DNA from: Acidimicrobiaceae bacterium
GTDB taxonomy: Bacteria > Actinomycetota > Acidimicrobiia > Acidimicrobiales > Aldehydirespiratoraceae
Direction of reading: 5' to 3'
Length of the DNA stretch: 42,332 bases
Assembly (NCBI GenBank): GCA_009845995.1
Contig: VXYK01000005.1
Location: 58,378-100,709 of the forward strand
This document shows, one piece after another, positions 7,586 to 15,369 of this stretch. The translations under genes and the position numbers were made by a program. A model generated the notes under the pieces. It saw nothing but the letters and a program-made list of their open reading frames with translations. It was not told the DNA's origin and made no database searches. Numbering within the stretch: the stretch's first letter is position 1; each line of letters begins with the position of its first letter.

Positions 7586-9124
7586 CTAGTAGTCCGTTTC
7601 CACCCCGCCTTCGGCAACGCGCCGATCAACGTATGCATACAGTTCTTCTCGCACCGACTCGTCCAGATGAGGGGGCTGATAAGCCCCAAGATGGGCGGCA
7701 ACCAGGCGTTCGGCGTGATCCAGTGCTGTGGGTGACCCGGCCTCTTCCCAAGACTCGTAATTGCGCCAGTCAGACACCGCCGGTTTGAAGAAGGCACTCC
7801 GGTAACGGTCCTGGGTGTGCTGTGTGCCGAAGAAGTGACCACCGGGTCCGACATCGGCAATTGCTTCCAAGGCCATCGATGCAGTGTCAACGACAAGCGG
7901 TTGCAAGAAGGCGGCCACGCTTTGCAACAGGTCGTTGTCGATGACCATCTTCTCGAAGCTGGCGTGAAGCCCTCCCTCCATCCAACCTGCTCCGTGGTAC
8001 ACGAGGTTGGCGCCGCCCATGATCGCACCCCAGAGCGAGAACACCGACTCGTATCCGGCTTGAGCGTCAACTGCATTCGCAGCACACACATTGGACGAGC
8101 GGTACGGCAGTTTGTAACGGCGCGCCAACTGCCCTCCGAGCATCGCCGACTGCATATATTCAGGGGTGCCGAACGCGGGAGCACCCGACTGCATGTCGAC
8201 ATTGGAGGTGAACCCGCCGTAGATGACCGGCGCACCGGGCCGAACCAGCTGAGTGAAAGCGATCCCCGCCAACGCTTCCGCGTTCTGCTGAACTACCGCA
8301 CCCGCCACGGTGACAGGGGCCATCGCACCCGCGAGCGTGAACGGTGTCACCACAATCACCTGATTACGCGACGAATACTCCAAGATGCCCTCGATCATCG
8401 GTCTGTCGAGACGCAGGGGTGAACTGACATTGATGACCGAGTGGATCGACGGCTGCTCGTCGAGTTCAGCGTCGCTGACACCACGCACAATTCGCACCAT
8501 CTCCAGGCAATCAATGTTGCGTTGCGCGCCGAGCGAGTAGGCGTCCACCACCTTGTCTGACAGCGTCAAAAGATCCCGAAATGCTTCCAAGTGGCGTACC
8601 GAAGGGTGGATATCGATCGGCTCTACTGGATAACCACCGTGGGTCTGGACCGAGTTGAGGCACTGCGCCAGCCGGACGAGATTGCGAAAATCGGCTCGGT
8701 TCCCGGTGCGACGACCGCCTTTGCGGTCAACCACGTTTGGCGCGCTCGCAACCGAACCGAACACCACACTGTTTCCCCCGATCACCAAGTCGCGAGCAGG
8801 GTTGGGCGCATGTATCACAAACTCCGCTGGTGCGGTGCTGATCAATTCAGTGACCATTTCCGGATCGAAACGAACCCTCTCACCATCAACGTCAGCGCCT
8901 GCCGCCGCCAGCATCTCGGTGGCTTTCGGATGGAGAAAATCCATGCCGATGTCTCGCAAAACGAGCAGCGAAGAGTCATGGATCGATTCGAGTTCATCGT
9001 CTGAGATGACGGCGGTCGGCGCGAACGGACGCCGATGCAGATTCCAATCAGGTTGTGCGGGCGCAATCGGGCCGGACGGTCGCTCCCGACGACCCCTGCG
9101 ACGAGGTGGAGACTCTGTGTTCAT
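7586..9124 (-). CDS. MttB-family (non-pyrrolysine) amine:corrinoid methyltransferase
   Basis: A member of the trimethylamine methyltransferase superfamily, 512 residues from ATG at 9124. An upstream in-frame start at 9199 would run to within 9 bp of the divergent MFS start, and its extra residues look non-conserved, so 9124 is preferred. Family features include FAPTAVISDDELESIHDSSL, DIGMDFLHP, VIYGGFTSNVDMQSGAP and a C-terminal GPGGHFFGTQHT segment. No in-frame TAG occurs within the body, so it is the pyrrolysine-free type exemplified by MtgB (glycine betaine:corrinoid methyltransferase). The gene ends with a double stop, TAG-TAA. The cognate corrinoid protein (MttC type) and a methyl-THF transferase are not in this window. 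It is the first gene of the leftward operon. Confidence 0.85.
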   Translation of the reverse strand: MNTESPPRRRGRRERPSGPIAPAQPDWNLHRRPFAPTAVISDDELESIHDSSLLVLRDIGMDFLHPKATEMLAAAGADVDGERVRFDPEMVTELISTAPAEFVIHAPNPARDLVIGGNSVVFGSVASAPNVVDRKGGRRTGNRADFRNLVRLAQCLNSVQTHGGYPVEPIDIHPSVRHLEAFRDLLTLSDKVVDAYSLGAQRNIDCLEMVRIVRGVSDAELDEQPSIHSVINVSSPLRLDRPMIEGILEYSSRNQVIVVTPFTLAGAMAPVTVAGAVVQQNAEALAGIAFTQLVRPGAPVIYGGFTSNVDMQSGAPAFGTPEYMQSAMLGGQLARRYKLPYRSSNVCAANAVDAQAGYESVFSLWGAIMGGANLVYHGAGWMEGGLHASFEKMVIDNDLLQSVAAFLQPLVVDTASMALEAIADVGPGGHFFGTQHTQDRYRSAFFKPAVSDWRNYESWEEAGSPTALDHAERLVAAHLGAYQPPHLDESVREELYAYVDRRVAEGGVETDY

Positions 9125-9207
9125 GTGATCCGTCACACTACTAGTTCCAACCTCGTAAGGAGCCCCAATCCGCCTGTGATCTTTGACTGTTCCTCGCAAC
9201 CGTTAGG

Positions 9208-10494
9208 GTGACTGCGGTGATCACTACCACTCCCGATACTGAGGCGATCCAGCGCCGAACATTGATTGTGTTGATGTTGTCGGTGGGGCCGGCTGGTATG
9301 GGAATGGCCGGCGGTTTTTCGGCAACCAGCCTGGCAGCCGAGGACATCACCGGCAGCGACGGTTTGGCGACGCTGGCCGCCACCATGATCAGTATCGGCG
9401 GTGCCATTGCTGCGGTCCCGTTGGCTCGTTACATGGCTGCCAACGGGCGACGCCCGGGTTTGCGGATCGGTTGGACCGTCGCAGGGATCGGCTCTCTTGT
9501 CGCTTTCGTTTCGGTACTCGCCGATATTTACCCTCTGTTGGTGGCGGGTGCTTTCGCAATCGGTGTCGGCAACGGCACCAACCTGGCGGCCCGTTACGCC
9601 GCAGCGGATCTCGCCCCGCCAGATCGGCGAGCCCGCACGATCGGGCTCTTGGTGTGGGCATCGTCGATCGGTTCGGTTCTCGGCCCGACGGTTGCTCTCG
9701 GCCCGACCGGCTGGTTCGCAGAACAGCTCGATCTGCCTCGCCTTTCGGGTCCATACCTCATGGGCGCGTTGGTCTTCGCGGTCGCCGGACTCGTTGTCCA
9801 GGTCAAACTCCGCCCTGATCCCCTGACCTTGGCGACAAGTCTGTCCGCGTCCGCACCGGTCGCGCCGGCGCTCATCGAACGCCACGATATGGACGCGAAA
9901 CCAAGGCTCGTTGACAGCTTCACAGCCATCGCTCGCCACCAGATGGCTCTGATTGCAGTCGGTGCTATGGCCGTGGGCCAGGCGGTGATGGTTGCGATAA
10001 TGACCGTCACGCCGCTGCACATGGACGACGGCCACCACGAGACTCAAATCATCGGTTTGGTCATCAGCCTTCACATCGTCGGCATGTTCTTTTTTGCTCC
10101 CGTCGTCGGCTGGTTCGTCGACCGGTTGCCCACCGAGGCAATGGTGGCGGCTGCCGGCGTAATCCTCTTTGTCGGGGGTGAAATGGCATCACACACGGAC
10201 CCTGCCGACAGCCTCGGAGTGTTCGTCGGACTGTTCTTGATCGGCTTGGGATGGTCGTTTGCGATGATCGCTGGAAGTTCTCTGCTCACAGGCTCATTCC
10301 CCGCACACGAACGGGCGAACGTGCAGGGCGCAGCCGATTTCACGATGGTCGCCTCGGGGGCTGTAGCCGGACTCGCTTCGGGTGTGATCGTTGAGCAGAG
10401 CAGTTTCGGAAGCCTCAGCCACTGGGCCGGCGTAGCCGCTCTCAGCCTCGTGGTCGCCGCCCTGTACCCCCTCGCCACCACTTGGCGACGCTGA
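9208..10494 (+). CDS. Major facilitator superfamily transporter
   Basis: A 428-residue polytopic membrane protein with about 12 hydrophobic segments and a central polar loop near residues 200-235. The loop after the second helix (ARYMAANGRRPGLRIG) resembles the MFS A-motif, and the first half contains DRRARTIGLLVWASSIGSVLGP. The gene is divergent from the MttB-like operon, with 83 bp between starts, which suggests shared control and possibly import or export of an operon substrate or product. The substrate cannot be deduced. The start is ambiguous: GTG at 9208, or GTG at 9217 with AGGGTGA just upstream as Shine-Dalgarno. Its end faces the formate dehydrogenase operon, 41 bp away. Confidence 0.85.
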   Translation: MTAVITTTPDTEAIQRRTLIVLMLSVGPAGMGMAGGFSATSLAAEDITGSDGLATLAATMISIGGAIAAVPLARYMAANGRRPGLRIGWTVAGIGSLVAFVSVLADIYPLLVAGAFAIGVGNGTNLAARYAAADLAPPDRRARTIGLLVWASSIGSVLGPTVALGPTGWFAEQLDLPRLSGPYLMGALVFAVAGLVVQVKLRPDPLTLATSLSASAPVAPALIERHDMDAKPRLVDSFTAIARHQMALIAVGAMAVGQAVMVAIMTVTPLHMDDGHHETQIIGLVISLHIVGMFFFAPVVGWFVDRLPTEAMVAAAGVILFVGGEMASHTDPADSLGVFVGLFLIGLGWSFAMIAGSSLLTGSFPAHERANVQGAADFTMVASGAVAGLASGVIVEQSSFGSLSHWAGVAALSLVVAALYPLATTWRR

Positions 10495-10535
10495 GCGACA
10501 ACTATGGTCCTCGCTCGGGGCCGAATTTTCGGGAT

Positions 10536-11396
10536 TTATTTTCGGGTGGGGGGTTGGACGTATTGCCAGCCGAAACGGCCCTTGATGCAGAGGTGGCCGT
10601 GGGTGACGGAGTGATCTGCCGGCGACGTGACCTTCACAATCCTGTCGTCTTGAGTGTGCAACTCGAGGTTGCAGCCAACACCGCAGAACGAGCAGACCGT
10701 CGTAGTGACGTCCTGTTCGTCAGGGCGCCACTCCCCCGCTGCCCGCATATCGAACTCGGTCTTGAACTGGATCGCCCCCGTCGGACACACCCCGATGCAG
10801 TTGCCGCAGTAAACGCACGCCGAATCAGGCAATACAGTGTCGAACTCCGTGGAAATCCGCGCACCAAAACCACGTCCGCTGACCGCGATGGCATAGGTGT
10901 GCTGCGCGTCGTCGCCGCAAGCCTCGACGCACTTGTAGCACAAGACGCACTTGTCGTAGTCGCGGATGTAGAGGTCGTCCTGAATCTTCGGCTCCTCGCT
11001 GATCCGCTCGGCCACCAGGTCGGGTTGGTCATATCGATCCGGGTCAGCGCCGTAGTGGCGCATCCACTCGGCCAACTCGGTCGCCTGGCTCAAGTCGACG
11101 CTCGAACCGAGGAACTCGAGCACCATCTTGCGACTGTGACGAACCCGAGGGGAGTCCGTCTGCACAACCATCTCGTCTTCGGCCGCGCGCGCACACGAGG
11201 GAACAAGCGCCCGAGAGCCTTCCACCTCAACCACGCACACCCGGCAAACGTTGACTGGGGTGAGGTTCTCGGCCCAGCACAGGGTCGGTGTCTCGATACC
11301 GGCCGACTCGCAAGCCTTGTGTATCGAAGTGCCCTCAGGCACCGAAACGGCCTGGCCGTTGATCGTGAGGTTCACGCTGACTTCAGTAACGGTCAC
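10536..11396 (-). CDS. Formate dehydrogenase Fe-S subunit: detached N-terminal domain of FdhA
   Basis: A 286-residue electron-transfer protein that corresponds to the N-terminal third of a canonical FdsA/FdhA. In order: a plant-type [2Fe-2S] domain (Cys40, 51, 54, 68); a region where NuoG/FdsA normally has a His-Cys [4Fe-4S] ligand set but none is visible here; a 2x[4Fe-4S] ferredoxin domain (Cys150, 153, 156, 160 and Cys194, 197, 200, 204); and the molybdopterin-oxidoreductase Fe4S4 motif (Cys235, 238, 242, 270, then IKGRFG). It stops at the point where the pterin-binding catalytic part would begin, and that part is the separate selenoprotein at 13179-15233. GTG start at 11396 overlaps the stop of the NuoEF-like gene by 4 bp (GTGA), which indicates translational coupling. 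It would wire the molybdenum (or tungsten) site to the flavin subunit. Confidence 0.87.
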   Translation of the reverse strand: MTVTEVSVNLTINGQAVSVPEGTSIHKACESAGIETPTLCWAENLTPVNVCRVCVVEVEGSRALVPSCARAAEDEMVVQTDSPRVRHSRKMVLEFLGSSVDLSQATELAEWMRHYGADPDRYDQPDLVAERISEEPKIQDDLYIRDYDKCVLCYKCVEACGDDAQHTYAIAVSGRGFGARISTEFDTVLPDSACVYCGNCIGVCPTGAIQFKTEFDMRAAGEWRPDEQDVTTTVCSFCGVGCNLELHTQDDRIVKVTSPADHSVTHGHLCIKGRFGWQYVQPPTRK

Positions 11397-13186
11397 GATC
11401 CCTCCCTGAACTGGGGGCCTTCCCCGTTGGACTTCGACAGCAGGCCAAGGTCCATAGCAGAATTGATAGCAGAAGCCGCCGTGTGACCAAGTCCGCAGAT
11501 GGAAGCGTCAACCATCACCTCGGCGATGTCGTCAACCAGACTGCGGCGCTGTGGCGACAAGGAACCCTTGGTTTGGAACTGCACCATTGTCTCGTGTTGG
11601 CGGACAGTGCCGACACGGCAAGGCACACATTGACCGCACGACTCGTTCTTGAAGAACTCCGCGATTCGCACGAGCACGTCGGTCATATCGATCTCATCGG
11701 TGAACGCCATCACCACACCCGAACCCAACGTGGTGCCGCGTTCACGCGTGTCTTCCAACGTGAGAGGCATGTCGAGAGCGTCAGGTCCTACGAATGACCC
11801 GGCCGCGCCACCCATCAGCACCGCAGCCAGAGTGCCGCTCCCAGTAAGAGGACCCGCGAGATCCAGCACCTGACCGAGCGTTGTGCCGAACTCCACCTCG
11901 TAGAGACCTGGTTCAGACACCCTTCCGCTCACACACAGCAGCTTCGTTCCCGGCGATCGCTCAGTCCCTCTGCTTCGATAGTCCTCCGCCCCGTGGAGCA
12001 CGATGTCGAGGGTGTTGATCAGCGTCTCGGGATTGTTGATAGCGGTCGGCTCTCTGAACAGTCCATGTGTGGTGGGGAACGGCGGTTTGCTGCGCGGTTC
12101 ACCCCTGAAACCCTCGAGTGAAGCGAACAGAGCGGTTTCCTCGCCGCAGATGTAAGCACCGGCTCCCCTGCGAATCTCTATGTCGAACCGATGCCCTGAT
12201 TCAGCCGCGTCAGCGCCGAGCAAACCCGCCTCACGAGCCTGGATCACAGCATTCTCAAGCCTGGCAGTGGCCAGCGGATACTCGCCGCGAATATAGATCC
12301 AACCGTTCTCGGCGCCTGTCGCGAGACCCGCGAGCGTGAGCGACTCGATCACTGCGAAGGGGTCATGCTCCATCACGATCCGGTCCTTGAACGTGCCCGG
12401 CTCGGACTCATCGCAGTTGGCCACGACATGTTTGGGCCGCCCCTGCTCAGCGGCCACAGCTCGCCATTTGACACCGGTCGGGAACGCCGCTCCGCCGCGA
12501 CCGGAGAGGCCGGAGTCAGCCACTGCCGTGCACACCTCAGCCGGCCCCATCTCAATCGCTTTGGCAAGCGCCTGATAACCGCCGTTGGCCCGGTAGGCAT
12601 CGAGCGAGGTGGGGTCTACCACACCGACATTGCGCAGCAGCCGCAGTGACGGATCGCCCTGCTGCGGAATCTGCCTGGCAACCTCGACCGTATCCGCGGG
12701 AACAGAATCGGGCCCGCCGATTCCTTGGCGGAACTGAGCCGGGGCCCGTTCACATTGTCCGAGGCAGGGCGAGCGATGAACGTGTTCTCCGTTCGCCTCA
12801 AGCTCAGCAATCAGTTCTTCGTTGGCCGCGATCTGGCAGGCTGCATCAACGCAGACATGGGCGACATGAGTGACATCAGCGCGGTGTTCGGGTTCGTCGA
12901 GGCGGAACATCTCATAGAACGTGGCGACTCCGTAAGCCTCTGCAGGCGGTACCTGAAGCACCTCACAGACGTGGTTGAGGCCACCGGGGCTGATCCATCC
13001 CTTGGCGTTCTGCAACCCATGAAGGGCTGGAAGAAGCAGATGGCGGTGGTCGTGGCGACGATGTGTGCCTCCGTAGACGAGACGCTCTGTCTCATGAACA
13101 ACCGCTGTCGGAGCCCCTATGGCGGTTGCTACTGCAGCAATTTCAATATCGTCCGCGACATCATCGCCGAAAAAAAGATCAGCCAT
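11393..13186 (-). CDS. NAD-linked formate dehydrogenase flavoprotein subunit (NuoE-NuoF fusion)
   Basis: A 597-residue fusion of the NuoE and NuoF modules, as in diaphorase subunits of soluble formate dehydrogenases and bidirectional hydrogenases. Residues about 35-175 are a thioredoxin-like [2Fe-2S] domain (Cys112, 117, 141, 145). The rest is the FMN/NADH-binding part: GLSGRGGAAFPTG (226-238), NCDESEPGTFKDR (257-269) and GAGAYICGEETAL (341-353), then the N3-type [4Fe-4S] ligands Cys517, 520, 523 and Cys564. It would take electrons from the Fe-S subunit and reduce NAD+. ATG start at 13186 overlaps the end of the catalytic subunit gene by 8 bp, and its own stop overlaps the next start by 4 bp, so all three genes are tightly coupled. 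Confidence 0.92.
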   Translation of the reverse strand: MADLFFGDDVADDIEIAAVATAIGAPTAVVHETERLVYGGTHRRHDHRHLLLPALHGLQNAKGWISPGGLNHVCEVLQVPPAEAYGVATFYEMFRLDEPEHRADVTHVAHVCVDAACQIAANEELIAELEANGEHVHRSPCLGQCERAPAQFRQGIGGPDSVPADTVEVARQIPQQGDPSLRLLRNVGVVDPTSLDAYRANGGYQALAKAIEMGPAEVCTAVADSGLSGRGGAAFPTGVKWRAVAAEQGRPKHVVANCDESEPGTFKDRIVMEHDPFAVIESLTLAGLATGAENGWIYIRGEYPLATARLENAVIQAREAGLLGADAAESGHRFDIEIRRGAGAYICGEETALFASLEGFRGEPRSKPPFPTTHGLFREPTAINNPETLINTLDIVLHGAEDYRSRGTERSPGTKLLCVSGRVSEPGLYEVEFGTTLGQVLDLAGPLTGSGTLAAVLMGGAAGSFVGPDALDMPLTLEDTRERGTTLGSGVVMAFTDEIDMTDVLVRIAEFFKNESCGQCVPCRVGTVRQHETMVQFQTKGSLSPQRRSLVDDIAEVMVDASICGLGHTAASAINSAMDLGLLSKSNGEGPQFREGS

Positions 13187-15233
13187 TGGCAGATTTGGTT
13201 GCCGGGTCGGTGCTCGGAGTCAGCTGCTCCGGTTGTTCTTTCGTTATAGGTTCTATCCGCACGGCCGCCGCTTTGAACTCGGCCGTACCGGACCGCGGAT
13301 CCCATTCGGGGTTGGTGAGTTGGTTGACATCGACTAGTTCAGGGAAATGGAAGGTGGTGAACGTGAGGCCCTTGGGAATGTCCGGCTGGATACGGACACT
13401 AGTTTCAACTGAGCCGCGGGGAGAAAAGACCCGTACCCGCTCCCCATCGCTCAGGCCGAGTCGCTCAGCGTCGGCCGGATTGACATCGATACCGGCTCCG
13501 TAGCGGATCGGTGATGCGTAGCCGCCTGTTTGTACGCCGGTGTTGTAGCTGTCGAGCGCTCGTCCGGTCGTGAGTCGAAGCGGGAACTCGTCGCTGAGCT
13601 GTTCCTTTGGTCCTTCGTGGTGGCACACACTGAATGGCGCCGGATCGCGGCCCTCGAGGTCATCGGCCCACAGCCAGCCGTGCAGGAACGTACTGCCGGG
13701 ATCGTCCAAGTCCGTGCAGGGCCATTGGAGTCCGCCTTCAGATTCCAGACGTTCCCAGCTCATTCCCGCATGCAGCGGCGACAGCGATCGGAGTTCGTCC
13801 CACAGGTCTTGGGGAGTGGGTGTGCCCCAATCGACGCCCAAGCGGTTCGCTAGGTCGCCGATGATGTCAGTGTCGCAGCGGGCCTCTCCAGGCGGCGACA
13901 CCGCGGCGCGAACCCTTTGCACCCGTCGTTCCGATGAAGTGACGGTTCCCTCGGATTCTGCCCATCCCACCGCCGCGGGCAACACAACATCAGCCATTTC
14001 GGCGGTTCGGGTCATCAGGATGTCCTGCACGACGAGAATGTCGAGTCCGTCGAGCAGTTTGCGGGCATGTGCCACATCTGCTTCTGAATCTGCAGGGTTC
14101 TCGCCGATCACGTAGAGCCCCTTGATTTCACCCCGCTCCATCGCCTCGAACATCAAGGTGAGGTGGAGTCCGGGTTTGTTCGGCAGCGACATGTGGTAGG
14201 CGGCTTCAAACTTGGCAAGCGCCACCGGATCTTCGACGTCTTGGAATCCGGGGAACTTGTTGGGCAGCGCACCCATGTCACCCCCTCCCTGCACATTGTT
14301 CTGGCCGCGCAGCGGTACCAGACCAGATCCCCAGCGCCCGACGTGCCCCGTGAGGAGCGCCAAGTTGCACAACGACAGGACGTTCTCAACCGCGTTGTGG
14401 TGTTCGGTGATGCCCAGGGTCCACAGAATCTGTGCGGTATCAGCGCCTGCATAATCGTGTGCGAGTTCGCGGATGGCGTGGGCGGGCACACCGGTGATTT
14501 CCTCGGCGTTGTCAAGCGTGTATTGCTCGACCGCGGCCTTGTAGTCCTCAAATCCCTGCGTGGAATGGGCGATGAAGTCGGTGTCATGCAGTCCCGCAGC
14601 GATGATTTCGCGGCCGACTGCATTTGCCAGTGCGATGTCGGTACCAACGTTGAGTCCGAGCCAGGCATCGGCGAACTTCGACGAACTCGTCCGGCGCGGG
14701 TCGACCGAGTACATTTTTGCTCCGTTGTCGAGACCCTTCAACAGATGGTGAAAGTAGATCGGATGGGCCTCCCGGGCGTTTGAACCCCACAGCAGGACGA
14801 CATCGGTTTCTTCCACTTCTGTGTACGACGATGTTCCTCCTCCTGCTCCGAACACTGTCGCCAGACCGACGACCGAAGGTGCGTGTCAAGTTCGATTACA
14901 GGAATCAATGTTGTTGGACCGCATCGCGCAGCGAATGAACTTCTGCGCCGCGTAGTTCATCTCGTTGGTTGATTTGGAGCAACTGAACATGCCGAACGCT
15001 TCGCCGCCGTACTGGTCCCTGACCCGGGCGAGGCCTTGCGCCGCGCGGGCAAGTGCCTCATCCCAGGAAGCAGCACGGAGTTCACCGTTTTCCCGCACCA
15101 TCGGAGTCGTGATCCGCTCGGTGGGCTTGATATAACGCTCACGGCGATTGCCGCGATTGAGTCCCTGCCGAGTCGGTCCTTTGGGGGCTGATTGGGCGTT
15201 CGCTTCGCTGTCGTCTACAGCAACGTTCTCCAC
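13179..15233 (-). CDS. fdhA: Selenocysteine-containing formate dehydrogenase catalytic subunit (TGA at 14886-14888 read as Sec)
   Basis: One reading frame of about 684 residues with a single internal TGA after SCNRT, followed directly in frame by HAPSV. This is the site where formate dehydrogenases carry Sec or Cys followed by the catalytic His, as in E. coli FdhF. A SECIS-like hairpin follows the TGA. Downstream are a pterin-binding domain (LLWGSNAREAHP, LRGQNNVQGGGDMGALP) and a C-terminal dinucleotide-binding domain (LTTGRALDSYNTGVQTGG). The usual N-terminal Fe4S4 domain is absent and is supplied by the gene at 10536-11396. Reaction: formate to CO2. Start chosen as GTG at 15233, about 7 nt after a -10-like TATTGT, giving a near-leaderless message; in-frame GTG at 15299 and TTG at 15329 are alternatives. 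An automatic caller would split the gene into 13179-14855 and 14886-15329. The selABCD genes must be elsewhere. Confidence 0.92.
14857..14888 (-). promoter_or_regulatory. Bacterial SECIS element downstream of the Sec TGA
   Basis: On the minus strand, the TGA (14888-14886) is followed after 18 nt by the loop GGTCT (14867-14863). The loop is closed by a 6-bp stem (14873-14868 with 14862-14857, one T-G wobble). E. coli fdhF has the same GGUCU apical loop at the same 18-nt distance from its UGA, which is the contact site for SelB. The match in both loop and spacing is strong evidence for recoding rather than a nonsense mutation. Confidence 0.85.
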
Positions 15234-15242
15234 ATTGGAACA

Positions 15243-15259
15243 ATACCGTAATGCGGAAC
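15243..15259 (-). promoter_or_regulatory. Candidate IclR-type operator at the fdh promoter
   Basis: The minus strand reads GTTCCGCATTACGGTAT, an imperfect copy of the palindrome GTTCCG-N5-CGGAAC found upstream of the IclR gene and fhs. Its end overlaps a -10-like TATTGT (15245-15240) placed just before the chosen GTG start, so a bound protein would compete with RNA polymerase. Confidence 0.6.
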
Positions 15260-15369
15260 AGGTGTGTCTTTCCGCCTCGAATCGCGTGTGATTAATCACC
15301 GGTTCGCGACGATTGCGCGTTTGTGCCAAATGTTCGTGTTAGCAGTCGGCGTTCGGATATCGTCGCTCA

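Noticed and set aside
7586..9124. Pyrrolysine-encoding MttB
   Set aside because: No TAG occurs inside the reading frame; the only TAG is the terminal stop, followed at once by TAA.
9133..10074. 313-aa minus-strand frame
   Set aside because: Antisense to the MFS transporter, rich in Arg, His and Gln, with no fold-like pattern.
14856..14888. Apparent nonsense mutation or pseudogene in the formate dehydrogenase gene
   Set aside because: The TGA lies exactly at the Sec/Cys active site, the frame is maintained on both sides, and a SECIS hairpin with fdhF-like loop and spacing follows.
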